DNA of 64,000 bases from Candidatus Hungatella pullicola (GTDB taxonomy: Bacteria; Bacillota; Clostridia; Lachnospirales; Lachnospiraceae). The stretch spans positions 1-64,000 of the forward strand of contig DXFU01000048.1 of the NCBI GenBank assembly GCA_019114305.1, written 5' to 3'. Both the position numbers and the translations under genes were made by a program. A model generated the notes under the pieces. The model saw nothing but the letters and a program-made list of their open reading frames with translations, was not told the DNA's origin and ran no database searches. Of this stretch, positions 8,724 through 18,012 are shown piece by piece; the first letter of the stretch is position 1, and every line of letters begins with the position of its first letter.

Positions 8724-9647
8724 ATGGCAGCAGTTACAGCTGGAATGGTAAAAGAATTAAGAGAAATGACCGGCGCAGGTATGATGGACTGCAAGAAGGC
8801 TCTTGCAGCAACTGACGGAGATATGGATAAAGCAGTTGAATTCCTGAGAGAGAAGGGCCTTGCGGCAGCTTCCAAAAAAGCCGGCAGAATCGCTGCAGAA
8901 GGTATTGTTACCACTGTAGTGAGCGAAGATGGAAAGAGCGCGGCAATTGTGGAAGTAAACAGCGAGACAGACTTCGTTGCAAAGAACGCTCTGTTTCAGG
9001 GTTATGTTGCCGATGTGGCAGCACAGGTTCTTGCTTCCTCAGCAGACAGCATGGAAGCGTTCTTAGCAGAGCCATGGGCAAAGGATACTTCCCTGACAGT
9101 AGCGCAGGAGCTGTCCAGCCAGATCGCTATTATCGGCGAGAATATGAATATTAGAAGATTTGAGAAAATCAATACAGACGGTGTGGTTATTGATTATATC
9201 CACGGCGGCGGAAGAATCGGCGTATTAGTTGAAGCTTCTGTGGAAGTAGTAAATGATGAGGTAAAAGAAGCCTTAAGAAATGTGGCAATGCAGATCGCTG
9301 CATTATCTCCAAAATATGTAAAGAGAGATGAAATTCCTCAGGAATTCATCGATCATGAGACAGAAATTTTAAAGGTTCAGGCTAAAAATGAGAATCCGGA
9401 CAAGCCGGATAATATCATTGAGAAGATGATTGTTGGCCGCCTGAATAAAGAGTTAAAGGAGTTCTGTCTTGTAGATCAGGCTTACGTAAAAGACGGAGAT
9501 TTAACGGTTGCCAAGTATCTGGAGCAGGTTTCCAAGGAAGTTGGCGGCAAGGTAGAAGTTAAGAGATTTGTTCGTTTTGAGACTGGCGAGGGTCTTGAGA
9601 AGAAAGAAGAAAATTTTGCAGAAGAAGTAGCAAAGCAGATGCAGTAA
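8724..9647 (+). CDS. tsf: translation elongation factor Ts
   Basis: The 307-residue EF-Ts is the guanine nucleotide exchange factor of EF-Tu. The N-terminal UBA-like domain holds VKELREMTGAGMMDCKKAL. The core has the EF-Tu contact region KAVEFLREKGLAAASKKAGRIAAEG and the SETDFVAKN block. ATG at 8724 follows GGAGGG at the right distance; in-frame codons back to 8694 lie in the attenuator hairpin and are not coding. A terminator follows at 9672. Confidence 0.96.
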   Translation: MAAVTAGMVKELREMTGAGMMDCKKALAATDGDMDKAVEFLREKGLAAASKKAGRIAAEGIVTTVVSEDGKSAAIVEVNSETDFVAKNALFQGYVADVAAQVLASSADSMEAFLAEPWAKDTSLTVAQELSSQIAIIGENMNIRRFEKINTDGVVIDYIHGGGRIGVLVEASVEVVNDEVKEALRNVAMQIAALSPKYVKRDEIPQEFIDHETEILKVQAKNENPDKPDNIIEKMIVGRLNKELKEFCLVDQAYVKDGDLTVAKYLEQVSKEVGGKVEVKRFVRFETGEGLEKKEENFAEEVAKQMQ

Positions 9648-9671
9648 TTTCTGATCACTATTGGAGGAAGG

Positions 9672-9697
9672 TCCCATGGAATTCTCATGGGATTTTT
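9672..9697 (+). terminator. tsf terminator
   Basis: TCCCATG (9672-9678) pairs perfectly with CATGGGA (9686-9692), followed by TTTTT. Confidence 0.8.
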
Positions 9698-9708
9698 CTT
9701 TAAAACAA

Positions 9709-9748
9709 ATGTCCGCTGGAGATTGACATATGTTTCCAGTGCGGACAT
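9709..9748. repeat. inverted repeat ahead of the opp operon
   Basis: ATGTCCGCTGGA (9709-9720) pairs with TCCAGTGCGGACAT (9735-9748) with a two-base bulge. TTGACA (9723-9728) lies in the loop and could be a -35 element, but no good -10 follows at 17. It could be an operator or an RNA hairpin just before the ribosome site of the first permease gene. Confidence 0.45.
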
Positions 9749-9771
9749 ACCATACCAAAGGAGTTGATGAA

Positions 9772-10689
9772 ATGGCAAAATATATAATAAAGCGTATTAT
9801 TATGGCGATTATTACCATATTTGCAGTGGCTACGCTTACTTTCTTCCTTATGAATCTGGTCCCAGGCGGTCCTTTTATGGCGGAGAAAGCGATCAGCCCC
9901 CAGGCTCAGGCAGCCCTGGAAGCAAAGTATGGGTTGGATAAGCCTCTTTTTGAACAGTATACAACTTACATGAACGATCTGTTTCACGGAGATCTGGGAT
10001 TGAGCGTTAAGCAGAGAGGCCGTACCGTTAACCAGATTATTGCTACTAAATTCCCTGTATCTGCAAAAGTAGGCGGTATTGCGATTCTTACAGCTGTCTG
10101 CGTTGGCGTTCCCTTGGGAAGTATTGCCGCTTTTAAGAGAGGAACTATTATAGATAATATTATTATTGTGTTTTCTACCTGTGGAATTGCAGTGCCAAGC
10201 TTTGTGGTGTGTACCATTTTGATGTATGTGCTCAGTTTGAAACTGGGGCTGCTTCCCACATACGGTCTGACCTCGTGGCAGAACTATATTATGCCTGTAA
10301 TAGCCCTTTCCCTTTACCCGGCTTCTTATATGGCCAGATTGATGCGTTCTTCTATGTTGGATGTTATGGGACAGGATTATATGAGAACAGCTAAGGCAAA
10401 AGGTCTTTCCCAGAAGGTAAGTATCTTTAAGCACGCTCTTCGTAATGCTATTCTTCCGGTAGTAACCTACCTTGGACCTATGATGGCTAATACGATTGTG
10501 GGAAGCTTTATTGTGGAGAAAATCTTTACAATTCCTGGCCTTGGTTCTGAGTTTGTCGGATCCATCACAGGACGAGATTATCCCCTTATTATGGGAACCA
10601 CCATATTCCTGGCTTCTCTCATGGTAGTAATGAATGTGTTGGTAGATATCGCATATAAGATTATCGATCCGCGCATCAACTTAAAGTAA
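9772..10689 (+). CDS. oppB: oligopeptide ABC transporter permease OppB/DppB
   Basis: This 305-residue inner permease has six predicted membrane segments. The first is KYIIKRIIMAIITIFAVATLTFFL, followed by the OppB signature FLMNLVPGGPF. The EAA-type coupling helix (MLDVMGQDYMRTAKAKGLS) contacts the ATPases. ATG at 9772 follows AAAGGAG; the frame reads upstream to 9730 but without a ribosome site. It is the first gene of a four-gene operon whose substrate is probably oligo- or dipeptides. Confidence 0.92.
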   Translation: MAKYIIKRIIMAIITIFAVATLTFFLMNLVPGGPFMAEKAISPQAQAALEAKYGLDKPLFEQYTTYMNDLFHGDLGLSVKQRGRTVNQIIATKFPVSAKVGGIAILTAVCVGVPLGSIAAFKRGTIIDNIIIVFSTCGIAVPSFVVCTILMYVLSLKLGLLPTYGLTSWQNYIMPVIALSLYPASYMARLMRSSMLDVMGQDYMRTAKAKGLSQKVSIFKHALRNAILPVVTYLGPMMANTIVGSFIVEKIFTIPGLGSEFVGSITGRDYPLIMGTTIFLASLMVVMNVLVDIAYKIIDPRINLK

Positions 10690-10705
10690 AGAAAGGGGAA
10701 AGAAT

Positions 10706-11746
10706 ATGCCAAAGAATAAATTATCTTTACAGCTGAATGTAGATGACTTTCTCCCGGCAAGTGATGCGGAAAAAGAAGGTCTTACTGTTATGCGCCAGAG
10801 CGTTGGTTTCTGGAAGGACGGCTTAAGGCGTCTGAAAAAGAATAAGATTGCCATGATCAGTCTGGTTGTTATTATTCTAGTTATGATTCTGTCCTTTATC
10901 GTGCCTCAGTTCTATCCATATTCCTATGAGCAGCAGATCAAAGGAAGCGAGAATCTGGCACCAATGGAATACTCAGAGACAGAGCTTGCTGCTATTGAAG
11001 CGGGGGAAAGTGTATTCCCTCATATTCTTGGCACCGATAACCTGGGACGCGATTATGCTATTCGTGTAATGATGGGGAGCAGAGTATCCCTGGTTGTAGG
11101 TCTGGTAGCATCCTGTATTATTTTAATTATAGGATCTCTTTATGGATCCATAGCCGGATTTTTCGGTGGCTGGGTGGATTTGATTATGATGCGTATTGTA
11201 GATATGATCTATACAGTACCGGATATTCTAATTATTATCCTCCTTTCTGTTTCTATTAATGAGCCTTTAAAGGCGCTGGCTCAAAAACCGGGATTTGAGT
11301 GGATTCAGGTTGTTGGTGTAAACCTGATCAGTATTTTTATTGTATTTGCCTTGCTGTATTGGGTAGGTATGTCCCGTATTGTGCGAAGCCAAATCTTGAT
11401 CTTAAAGGAGCAGGAGTACGTGACTGCAGCCAGAGCTCTGGGAGCTTCCAGCAGCCATATTATTAGAAAGCATCTTCTTACCAACTGTATTGGTACTTTG
11501 ATTGTAACAACAACCCTTCAGATTCCGTCTTCTATTTTTACAGAAAGTTTCTTAAGCTTCCTTGGAATGGGTGTTGCCGCTCCTATGCCGTCTCTTGGAA
11601 GCTTGGCAAGTGATGCTTTAAATGGTCTCTATAGCTATCCGCACCGTCTGTTTGCGCCTGCACTGGCAATTTCTATTATTATTTTAAGCTTTAACCTTCT
11701 GGGCGACGGTCTTCGTGATGCTTTTGATCCGAAATTGAAAGATTAA
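10706..11746 (+). CDS. oppC: oligopeptide ABC transporter permease OppC/DppC
   Basis: The 346-residue second permease has a long cytoplasmic N-terminal segment, then a membrane segment (IAMISLVVIILVMILSFIV). It carries the OppC signature LGTDNLGRDYAIRVMMGSR and the coupling loop ILKEQEYVTAARALGAS. Together with OppB it forms the translocation pore. ATG at 10706 follows GAAAGGGG, 16 bases after oppB. Confidence 0.93.
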   Translation: MPKNKLSLQLNVDDFLPASDAEKEGLTVMRQSVGFWKDGLRRLKKNKIAMISLVVIILVMILSFIVPQFYPYSYEQQIKGSENLAPMEYSETELAAIEAGESVFPHILGTDNLGRDYAIRVMMGSRVSLVVGLVASCIILIIGSLYGSIAGFFGGWVDLIMMRIVDMIYTVPDILIIILLSVSINEPLKALAQKPGFEWIQVVGVNLISIFIVFALLYWVGMSRIVRSQILILKEQEYVTAARALGASSSHIIRKHLLTNCIGTLIVTTTLQIPSSIFTESFLSFLGMGVAAPMPSLGSLASDALNGLYSYPHRLFAPALAISIIILSFNLLGDGLRDAFDPKLKD

Positions 11747-11759
11747 AGGAGGAAAGAAA

Positions 11760-12770
11760 ATGAGTGAGTATTTGGTAAATATAGAACATGAACGCCTTTC
11801 CTTCTTTACCCCTGCCGGTGAGGTGAAGGCACTTAATGACGTATCCCTTCACCTGAAAGAGGGTGAGGTTCTTGGAATTGTTGGCGAGTCTGGTTCCGGT
11901 AAGTCTGTAACCGCTTACAGTCTTATGGGGCTTACCGCTTATCCAGGAAAACTAATTGGCGGAAGCCTGGAGTTTAACGGCCATCACATTGAGTCAATGA
12001 GCGAAAAGGAACTTCGTAAGATTCGGGGTAACGAAATCTCCATTATTTTTCAGGACCCTATGACAAGCCTGAATCCGGTTTATACCATCGGCAATCAGAT
12101 TCGTGAGGTAATTATGCTCCATACAAAGAAGAGCAAAGCAGAAGCCAATGAGAGAGCGAAAGAATTGCTGACGCTGGTTGGGATCAATGAGCCGGAAAAA
12201 CGGTTGAAACAGTATCCTCATGAGCTTTCCGGCGGTATGCGTCAAAGAGTTATGATTGCCATTGCTCTGGCTTGTGAGCCAAAACTTCTGATTGCTGATG
12301 AGCCTACAACTGCTCTTGATGTTACCATCCAGGCTCAAATTCTGGAGCTTATGATGGACCTGAAAGAAAAACTGGGCATGGCCATTATTATGATAACCCA
12401 CGACCTTGGTGTTGTTGCCAATATGTGTGACCGCATAGCAGTTATGTATGCAGGTAAGGTTGTTGAATACGGTACAACGGATGATATTTTCTACAATCCC
12501 TGCCACGAGTATACCAAAGGTCTGATCCGCAGTATACCAAAGCTGACAGAGAAAGAGCATTCCAAATTGGTTCCTATTGAGGGAACCCCTGTTGATATGC
12601 TGAACCCGCCTGCAGGCTGTCCCTTTGCTCCCAGATGCAGGGCCTGTATGAAAATCTGTCTGAGAGAAATGCCGCCGTATACTGACATAAGCGATGTTCA
12701 TTACAGTGCCTGCTGGCTGCTTCAGAAAGAAGAATTTGAGAAGCAGCAGGCACAGAAGGGAGATGCGTGA
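11760..12770 (+). CDS. oppD: oligopeptide ABC transporter ATPase OppD/DppD
   Basis: This 336-residue ATPase has Walker [10 protein letters not shown]-loop ([17 protein letters not shown]), signature LSGGMRQRV, Walker [14 protein letters not shown] and H-loop MITHDLGVV. The C-terminal peptide-transporter extension has Cys-rich [15 protein letters not shown], which in relatives can bind an iron-sulfur cluster. Start ATG follows AAAGGAGG, 13 bases after oppC. It forms a heterodimer with the next gene product. Confidence 0.95.
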   Translation: MSEYLVNIEHERLSFFTPAGEVKALNDVSLHLKEGEVLGIVGESGSGKSVTAYSLMGLTAYPGKLIGGSLEFNGHHIESMSEKELRKIRGNEISIIFQDPMTSLNPVYTIGNQIREVIMLHTKKSKAEANERAKELLTLVGINEPEKRLKQYPHELSGGMRQRVMIAIALACEPKLLIADEPTTALDVTIQAQILELMMDLKEKLGMAIIMITHDLGVVANMCDRIAVMYAGKVVEYGTTDDIFYNPCHEYTKGLIRSIPKLTEKEHSKLVPIEGTPVDMLNPPAGCPFAPRCRACMKICLREMPPYTDISDVHYSACWLLQKEEFEKQQAQKGDA

Positions 12771-13750
12771 TGGAAGACAACAAATATCTTGTAGAAGTTA
12801 AGAATCTGCAGCAGTATTTCCCTGTTGCCGGAGGCAAATTATTTGAAAAGAAGGTCGTAAAGGCTGTAGATAATGTTTCCTTTGGTATTAAGAAGGGCGA
12901 GACATTGGGACTGGTGGGAGAATCTGGATGTGGGAAGACTACTACCGGCCGTACGCTGCTTCGGCTTTATGAGCCTACCGGCGGAAAGATTTTCTTTGAG
13001 GGACAGGATATTACAAATGTAAATATGCTGCCCTATCGCCGTAAAATGCAGATCGTATTCCAGGATCCTTATGCCAGCCTTGATCCCCGTATGACAGTAG
13101 GTGATATTGTAGGAGAGGCTATTGACATTCATCATCTGGCTTCCAGTAAAAAAGACCGCCAGGACAGAATACTTTCTGTTCTCTCTACAGTAGGTCTGAA
13201 CTCAGAGCATGCGAATCGTTACCCTCATGAGTTCTCCGGCGGTCAGCGTCAGAGAGTTGGCATTGCCAGAGCACTGGCGGTAAACCCTCAGTTTATCGTG
13301 TGTGATGAGCCTGTTTCTGCCCTGGATGTGTCCATTCAGGCGCAGGTGGTTAATATGTTTGAGCAGCTGCAGGAAGAACTGGGGCTTACTTATCTGTTTA
13401 TTGCCCATGATCTTTCTATTGTTAAGCATATATCCAACCGAATCGGCGTTATGTATTTGGGCAAGCTGGTGGAGCTGGCGGACAGCTATGAGCTGACTTT
13501 CCACAGCGTACATCCCTATACCAAAAGCCTGATTTCTGCTATTCCCATTGCGGATCCTGAAACCAGCAGAAAGTCTAAGAGAATTGTTTTGGAGGGAGAT
13601 GTGCCCAGCCCTGTAAATCCACCGTCTGGCTGCCGTTTCCGTACCCGCTGCCCCTATGCAAATGAGCTGTGTGCAGCTGAGGAACCAGCATGGAGAGAAG
13701 TATCTGCAGGACATTATGCTGCCTGTCACCATCTGGAAAAGATAAACTAA
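12770..13750 (+). CDS. oppF: oligopeptide ABC transporter ATPase OppF/DppF
   Basis: A 326-residue second ATPase with [41 protein letters not shown], Walker [15 protein letters not shown] and IAHDLSIV. The C-terminal Cys-rich segment is [18 protein letters not shown] at 12770 shares one base with the oppD stop (TGATG), a translational coupling arrangement; GTG at 12767 is less likely. A large terminator at 13771 ends this transcript ahead of oppA. Confidence 0.95.
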   Translation: MEDNKYLVEVKNLQQYFPVAGGKLFEKKVVKAVDNVSFGIKKGETLGLVGESGCGKTTTGRTLLRLYEPTGGKIFFEGQDITNVNMLPYRRKMQIVFQDPYASLDPRMTVGDIVGEAIDIHHLASSKKDRQDRILSVLSTVGLNSEHANRYPHEFSGGQRQRVGIARALAVNPQFIVCDEPVSALDVSIQAQVVNMFEQLQEELGLTYLFIAHDLSIVKHISNRIGVMYLGKLVELADSYELTFHSVHPYTKSLISAIPIADPETSRKSKRIVLEGDVPSPVNPPSGCRFRTRCPYANELCAAEEPAWREVSAGHYAACHHLEKIN

Positions 13751-13770
13751 TTTGATAGCAGTAATATAGA

Positions 13771-13839
13771 ATCCCCTGTGTTGATTCCCTTTTTGTCAGA
13801 AATTTTTCTGGCATAGGGAGAGAATACAGGGGATTTTTT
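13771..13839 (+). terminator. opp operon terminator
   Basis: ATCCCCTGT (13771-13779) pairs with ACAGGGGAT (13826-13834), followed by a T run. Inner pairing (TTCCCT with AGGGAG, CAGAAA with TTTCTG) makes one long hairpin. Confidence 0.8.
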
Positions 13840-13861
13840 CAGCATCTCAGGAATATAATGC

Positions 13862-13876
13862 AAAAATCAGAAAAAT
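13862..13876 (+). promoter_or_regulatory. possible CodY box at oppA
   Basis: These bases match the CodY consensus AATTTTCWGAAAATT at 11 of 15 positions, including the central TCAGAAAA. They end six bases before the oppA -35 element. CodY controls peptide transporters in several Firmicutes, so the position is sensible, but four mismatches leave this weak. Confidence 0.3.
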
Positions 13877-13881
13877 TTACG

Positions 13882-13910
13882 TTGCTATTTGGGAAAGTTT
13901 GTGATATGCT
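13882..13910 (+). promoter_or_regulatory. oppA promoter
   Basis: TTGCTA (13882-13887) and TATGCT (13905-13910) are spaced 17, with TGA forming an extended -10. This gives oppA its own transcript, separate from oppBCDF. Confidence 0.65.
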
Positions 13911-13987
13911 TTTAACTAAATTATCAGAGTACCCAATTAAAGCGATACTGTGGTAATAAAATAGTTTTGATAAGAGGAGGAAGAACT

Positions 13988-15691
13988 ATGAAAAAAATGG
14001 CGCTTGTATTGGCGGCTGTAATGGCTTCCGGTATGATCCTTTCTGGATGTGGAAGCAGCAGCGACAACACAGCCACAACTGCTGCGGAAGGAAGCACGAC
14101 AGCAGCTTCCACAGATGGCGAAACGGCCGCACCGGCAACAGAGACAGCAGGTGGACTTGATTTGTCTGTACAGGTTGGTCCGGATCCGGAAACAATTGAT
14201 CCGGCTCTCAACAGCGCAATTGACGGTGCAAACGTAATTATTCACGCATTTGAAACACTGCTTACAGTTGATGAGAACGGAGAGGTTGTTCCAGGACAGG
14301 CTGAGTCTTATGAGGTTTCTGAAGATGGACTTACTTATACATTCCATCTTCGTGACGGCTTAAAGTGGAGCGATGGCTCTGATCTGACGGCCGAGGATTT
14401 CGTTTATGGCTGGAAGAGACTGGCAGATCCTAACACAGCTGCACCTTATGCATTTGACATGCTGGGATATGTAAAGGGCTATGATGAGGCCGCTGCAGGC
14501 AACATTGACGCATTAGGTGTATCCGCACCAGATGCTCAGACTTTCGTTGTTGAATTATCTGTACCTTGTGTTTACTTCTCAAAGCTGGTAACCCATGCTT
14601 CCATGGTGCCGATCCAGAAGGCAACGATTGAGGCCAACGGCGATCAGTGGACTCTGACACCAGAGACCTACGTAAGCAATGGTCCTATGAAGATGAGCGA
14701 GTGGGTTCCAGGTTCCCATATCACTTTTGTAAAGAATGAGAACTATTGGAATGCAGACGCTGTTACTCTTAACAGCTTAAAATTTGTTCTTATGGAAGAT
14801 GCCAACGCAGCGTACAGCGCATATCAGACAGGCGAAGTTTCTTTGATTAAGACTGTTCCGACAGAGGAAATTCCTAACCTGGAGCAGACAGAGGACTTCC
14901 ATGTTGAGCCGATTATGGGTACATACTACATCAGCTTCCAGACAGAGAAAGAACCATTTAATGATCCTAATGTCCGCAAAGCTCTCAGCTTGGCAATTGA
15001 CCGTGAGTATGTAGCCAACACTGTTATGCAGGGAACCTATTCCCCAGCAGAAAACTTTGTCGGCCCTGGAATCTCTGATGCAGAGCCAGGTTCTTCCTTC
15101 GAAGACGTAACTCGTGAGAACAACGGCGGAAACTTCTTCCACCTGGATAACTATGAGGCAGATGTTGAGCAGGCAAAACAGCTTCTTGCTGACGCCGGAT
15201 ATCCAAATGGAGAGGGATTCCCAACGGTGGAATATATGACCAATGATGACAGCTATCATGTACCGATTGCTGAGTACTTACAGAGCTGCTGGAAAGAAAA
15301 CCTTGGAATCAATATGGAAATCAAGGTTGTTGAGTGGTCAAGCTTCACACCAACCCGTCGTTCCGGCGATTTCCAGATTGCACGTAATGGTTGGGTATAT
15401 GACTACGATGATCCATCCAATATGCTGAATCTGTTTGTATCTACCAGCGGAAACAACGATGGCAACTACAACAATCCAGAGTACGATGCTCTTATTGATC
15501 AGGCTAACTCTACAGCTGATGTAGCAGAACATTACAGCCTGCTTCATGAAGCTGAAAATATGCTGTTGAACGATGCCGCAATGGCTCCTTTGGCATATTA
15601 CAATGATTTCTGGCTGCAGAAGCCGGAACTTCAGAATGTATATCATTCTGCTTATGGTTATTGGTACTTCATGTACGCTACAATGGAATAA
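13988..15691 (+). CDS. oppA: oligopeptide-binding lipoprotein OppA
   Basis: This 567-residue SBP_bac_5 solute-binding protein is anchored outside the membrane and delivers peptides to OppBCDF. The signal peptide ends in a lipobox (MILSGCGSS). A Ser/Thr/Ala-rich linker follows, then the family signature region (DPETIDPALNSAIDGANVIIH, LRDGLKWSDGSDLTAEDF). ATG at 13988 follows AGAGGAGGA. Placing the receptor after the membrane genes with a separate promoter allows it to be made in excess. Confidence 0.94.
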   Translation: MKKMALVLAAVMASGMILSGCGSSSDNTATTAAEGSTTAASTDGETAAPATETAGGLDLSVQVGPDPETIDPALNSAIDGANVIIHAFETLLTVDENGEVVPGQAESYEVSEDGLTYTFHLRDGLKWSDGSDLTAEDFVYGWKRLADPNTAAPYAFDMLGYVKGYDEAAAGNIDALGVSAPDAQTFVVELSVPCVYFSKLVTHASMVPIQKATIEANGDQWTLTPETYVSNGPMKMSEWVPGSHITFVKNENYWNADAVTLNSLKFVLMEDANAAYSAYQTGEVSLIKTVPTEEIPNLEQTEDFHVEPIMGTYYISFQTEKEPFNDPNVRKALSLAIDREYVANTVMQGTYSPAENFVGPGISDAEPGSSFEDVTRENNGGNFFHLDNYEADVEQAKQLLADAGYPNGEGFPTVEYMTNDDSYHVPIAEYLQSCWKENLGINMEIKVVEWSSFTPTRRSGDFQIARNGWVYDYDDPSNMLNLFVSTSGNNDGNYNNPEYDALIDQANSTADVAEHYSLLHEAENMLLNDAAMAPLAYYNDFWLQKPELQNVYHSAYGYWYFMYATME

Positions 15692-15716
15692 TAAAGATGC
15701 TTTCATTGTCTTATTG

Positions 15717-15743
15717 CCCGGAGGGAATTCCCTCCGGGTTTTT
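15717..15743 (+). terminator. oppA terminator
   Basis: CCCGGAGGG (15717-15725) pairs perfectly with CCCTCCGGG (15730-15738), followed by TTTTT. Confidence 0.88.
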
Positions 15744-15816
15744 GTGTTGGGATAATTTTTTGTGTTAGATATAAGAAAAGCCATTTCCTGTTGGTGCAGC
15801 GGCGGGAAACTTTCTC

Positions 15817-15845
15817 TTTCCAACCTTAAGAAAGTGTGCTATAAT
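15817..15845 (+). promoter_or_regulatory. pyrH operon promoter
   Basis: A consensus TATAAT (15840-15845) with an extended -10 TGC lies 17 bases after TTTCCA (15817-15822). Confidence 0.65.
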
Positions 15846-15882
15846 TAGGAACGACAATACAAAAGCACAGGGAGTTGGAAAT

Positions 15883-16584
15883 ATGAGTCCAAGACGAGTA
15901 TTATTAAAACTGAGCGGTGAAGCTTTAGCCGGAGAACAGAAAACTGGTTTTGATGAGTCTACTGTAAAAGAAGTGGCCCGGCAGGTAAAACTGTCTGTAG
16001 ACGCAGGAGTTCAGGTAGGAATTGTCATCGGAGGCGGTAATTTCTGGAGAGGAAGAACCAGCAATGCCATAGATCGTACAAAGGCAGATCAGATTGGAAT
16101 GTTGGCCACAATTATGAATTGTATTTATGTTTCCGAAATTTTCAGGAATGCAGGAATGAAGACCCAGATTTTCACTCCTTTCCAATGCGGTTCTATGACA
16201 GACCTGTTTTCCAAGGATGAAGCCAATCGGTGTTTGGAAGACGGAAAGGTTGTTTTCTTTGCGGGAGGCACTGGACATCCTTACTTCTCCACAGATACGG
16301 GAATCGCTTTGAGAGCCATTGAGATGGAGGCTGACTGTATACTTTTGGCTAAGGCCATAGACGGCGTTTATGACAGTGATCCGAAGATTAACCCCAATGC
16401 GGTTAAGTATGATACAATTACAATTCAGGAAGTCATTGACAAGCAGCTGGGAGTCATTGACCTGACTGCTTCCATTATGTGTATGGAGAATAAGATGCCT
16501 TTGGCAGTATTCAGCTTAAATGAAAAAGACAGCATTGCCAATGCGATGCAGGGGAAAATAAACGGTACAATTGTTACCGCATAA
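15883..16584 (+). CDS. pyrH: uridylate kinase (UMP kinase)
   Basis: A 233-residue bacterial UMP kinase of the amino acid kinase fold, converting UMP to UDP. Visible blocks are LLKLSGEALAGE at the N-terminus, VIGGGNFWRG, the DQIGMLATIMN segment and FFAGGTGHPYFSTDT. It is in the usual bacterial position immediately before frr, 13 bases apart. ATG at 15883 follows GGGAG. Confidence 0.96.
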   Translation: MSPRRVLLKLSGEALAGEQKTGFDESTVKEVARQVKLSVDAGVQVGIVIGGGNFWRGRTSNAIDRTKADQIGMLATIMNCIYVSEIFRNAGMKTQIFTPFQCGSMTDLFSKDEANRCLEDGKVVFFAGGTGHPYFSTDTGIALRAIEMEADCILLAKAIDGVYDSDPKINPNAVKYDTITIQEVIDKQLGVIDLTASIMCMENKMPLAVFSLNEKDSIANAMQGKINGTIVTA

Positions 16585-16597
16585 CTAGGAGGACGAT

Positions 16598-17152
16598 ATG
16601 CAGGAGAGTTTGCAGATTTATGAAGACAAGATGAATAAAACATTGAAGGCACTGGAGAATGAATATATGACCATCCGTGCTGGAAGAGCCAATCCTCATG
16701 TTCTGGATAAGATTAAGGTAGATTATTATGGAACTCCGACACCAATACAGCAGGTTGGTAATGTTTCTGTGCCTGAAGCAAGAATGATTGTAATTCAGCC
16801 ATGGGAGAAGAGTCTTTTAAAGGCAATTGAGAAGGCCATTCTTACATCTGATCTGGGAATTAATCCAACTAACGATGGAAACGTAATCAGACTGGTGTTC
16901 CCTGAGCTGACAGAAGAGAGAAGAAAAGAACTGGTAAAAGATGTAAAGAAGAAAGGTGAAGCGGCAAAAGTGGCTATCCGGAACATCCGCCGTGAGGCCA
17001 ATGATTATTTTAAGAAACAGCAGAAGGCAGATGAAATTTCTGAAGATGATTTGTCCGATGCAGAAGATAAGATTCAAAAGCTTACAGACAAGATGATAAG
17101 TAAGGTAGAAAAAGCAGTTGATGAGAAGTCAAAAGATCTTCTCACTGTTTAA
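16598..17152 (+). CDS. frr: ribosome recycling factor
   Basis: A 184-residue RRF, which splits post-termination ribosomes together with EF-G. The three-helix core has MTIRAGRANPHVLDKIKVDYYG, IVIQPWEKSLLKAIEKAI and RRKELVKDVKKKGEAAKVAIRNIRR, plus the hinge domain between. ATG follows TAGGAGG. A strong terminator lies 11 bases after the stop. Confidence 0.97.
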   Translation: MQESLQIYEDKMNKTLKALENEYMTIRAGRANPHVLDKIKVDYYGTPTPIQQVGNVSVPEARMIVIQPWEKSLLKAIEKAILTSDLGINPTNDGNVIRLVFPELTEERRKELVKDVKKKGEAAKVAIRNIRREANDYFKKQQKADEISEDDLSDAEDKIQKLTDKMISKVEKAVDEKSKDLLTV

Positions 17153-17163
17153 AAGCTGGGAAA

Positions 17164-17194
17164 GGGGCAGGCATTGTGCCTGTCCCGTTTTTTT
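17164..17194 (+). terminator. frr terminator
   Basis: GGGGCAGGC (17164-17172) pairs with GCCTGTCCC (17178-17186) with a G-T pair, followed by a run of seven T. It separates pyrH-frr from uppS onwards, although I see no clear new promoter in the 76 bases before uppS. Confidence 0.75.
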
Positions 17195-17270
17195 CATGGG
17201 AAACAGAAAAATGAAAATTCTTTAAATGTTTACAGCCCGCATCAAAGCGGATGAGATAGGAGGACAGGAC

Positions 17271-17993
17271 GTGGAAAATCAAATAGAGAATTTGGTTATT
17301 CCCCAGCATGTGGCCATTATATTAGACGGCAACGGGAGATGGGCAAAAAAGAGAGGACTTCCGAGAAGTTTCGGACATAAAGAAGGATGCGTTACAGTGG
17401 AGAAGACAGTAGAAGACGCGGCCCGTCTTGGCATTAAGTATCTGACGGTTTACGGCTTTTCCACAGAGAACTGGAAACGATCTTCCGACGAAGTGGGTGC
17501 GCTGATGCAGCTGTTCCGTTATTATATGGTGAGGCTGCTGAAGATTGCCAAGGCTAACAATGTTCGGGTTAAGATGATTGGGGAAAGAGCCCGATTTGAT
17601 CAGGATATTATAGACGGAATTAATCGTTTGGAGGAAGAGACCAGAAATAATACAGGTCTTACCTTTGTAATTGCTGTAAATTATGGCGGAAGAGATGAGA
17701 TTGTCCGGGCTGCCAGAAAGATGATTACAGATGGGATAGAAGGCAGACTGACCGCCGAAGAACTGGATGAGAAGAAATTCGCCTCTTATCTGGATACAGC
17801 GCAGATTCCGGATCCGGACCTTTTAATACGTACCAGCGGGGAGCTGAGACTTTCCAATTATTTGCTGTGGCAGCTGGCCTATACGGAACTTTATGTTACG
17901 GATTGTCTCTGGCCGGATTTTAATAAAGAAGAATTGATAAAAGCCATAACTGCGTATAATGGAAGAGAACGGCGGTTTGGAGGAGTAAAATAA
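17271..17993 (+). CDS. uppS: undecaprenyl diphosphate synthase
   Basis: A 240-residue cis-prenyltransferase that makes the C55 lipid carrier for peptidoglycan and wall polymers. It shows ILDGNGRWAKKRG with the catalytic Asp, SFGHKEG, YGFSTENWKR and the C-terminal RTSGELRLSNYLLWQ and ELYVTDCLWPDF. The ORF can open at ATG 17226, but GTG at 17271 has AGGAGG eight bases upstream and gives the standard length. It begins the lipid/isoprenoid run uppS-cdsA-dxr-rseP-ispG. Confidence 0.94.
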   Translation: MENQIENLVIPQHVAIILDGNGRWAKKRGLPRSFGHKEGCVTVEKTVEDAARLGIKYLTVYGFSTENWKRSSDEVGALMQLFRYYMVRLLKIAKANNVRVKMIGERARFDQDIIDGINRLEEETRNNTGLTFVIAVNYGGRDEIVRAARKMITDGIEGRLTAEELDEKKFASYLDTAQIPDPDLLIRTSGELRLSNYLLWQLAYTELYVTDCLWPDFNKEELIKAITAYNGRERRFGGVK

Positions 17994-18012
17994 TCCGAAG
18001 GGAGGAGGCACG

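Noticed and set aside
8243..8914. 223-codon antisense frame across the end of rpsB and start of tsf
   Set aside because: It shadows two certain ribosomal genes and the hairpin between them; no start signal or known motif.
9700..10434. 244-codon antisense frame in oppB
   Set aside because: It lies opposite a clear permease and is Cys/His/Asn-rich noise.
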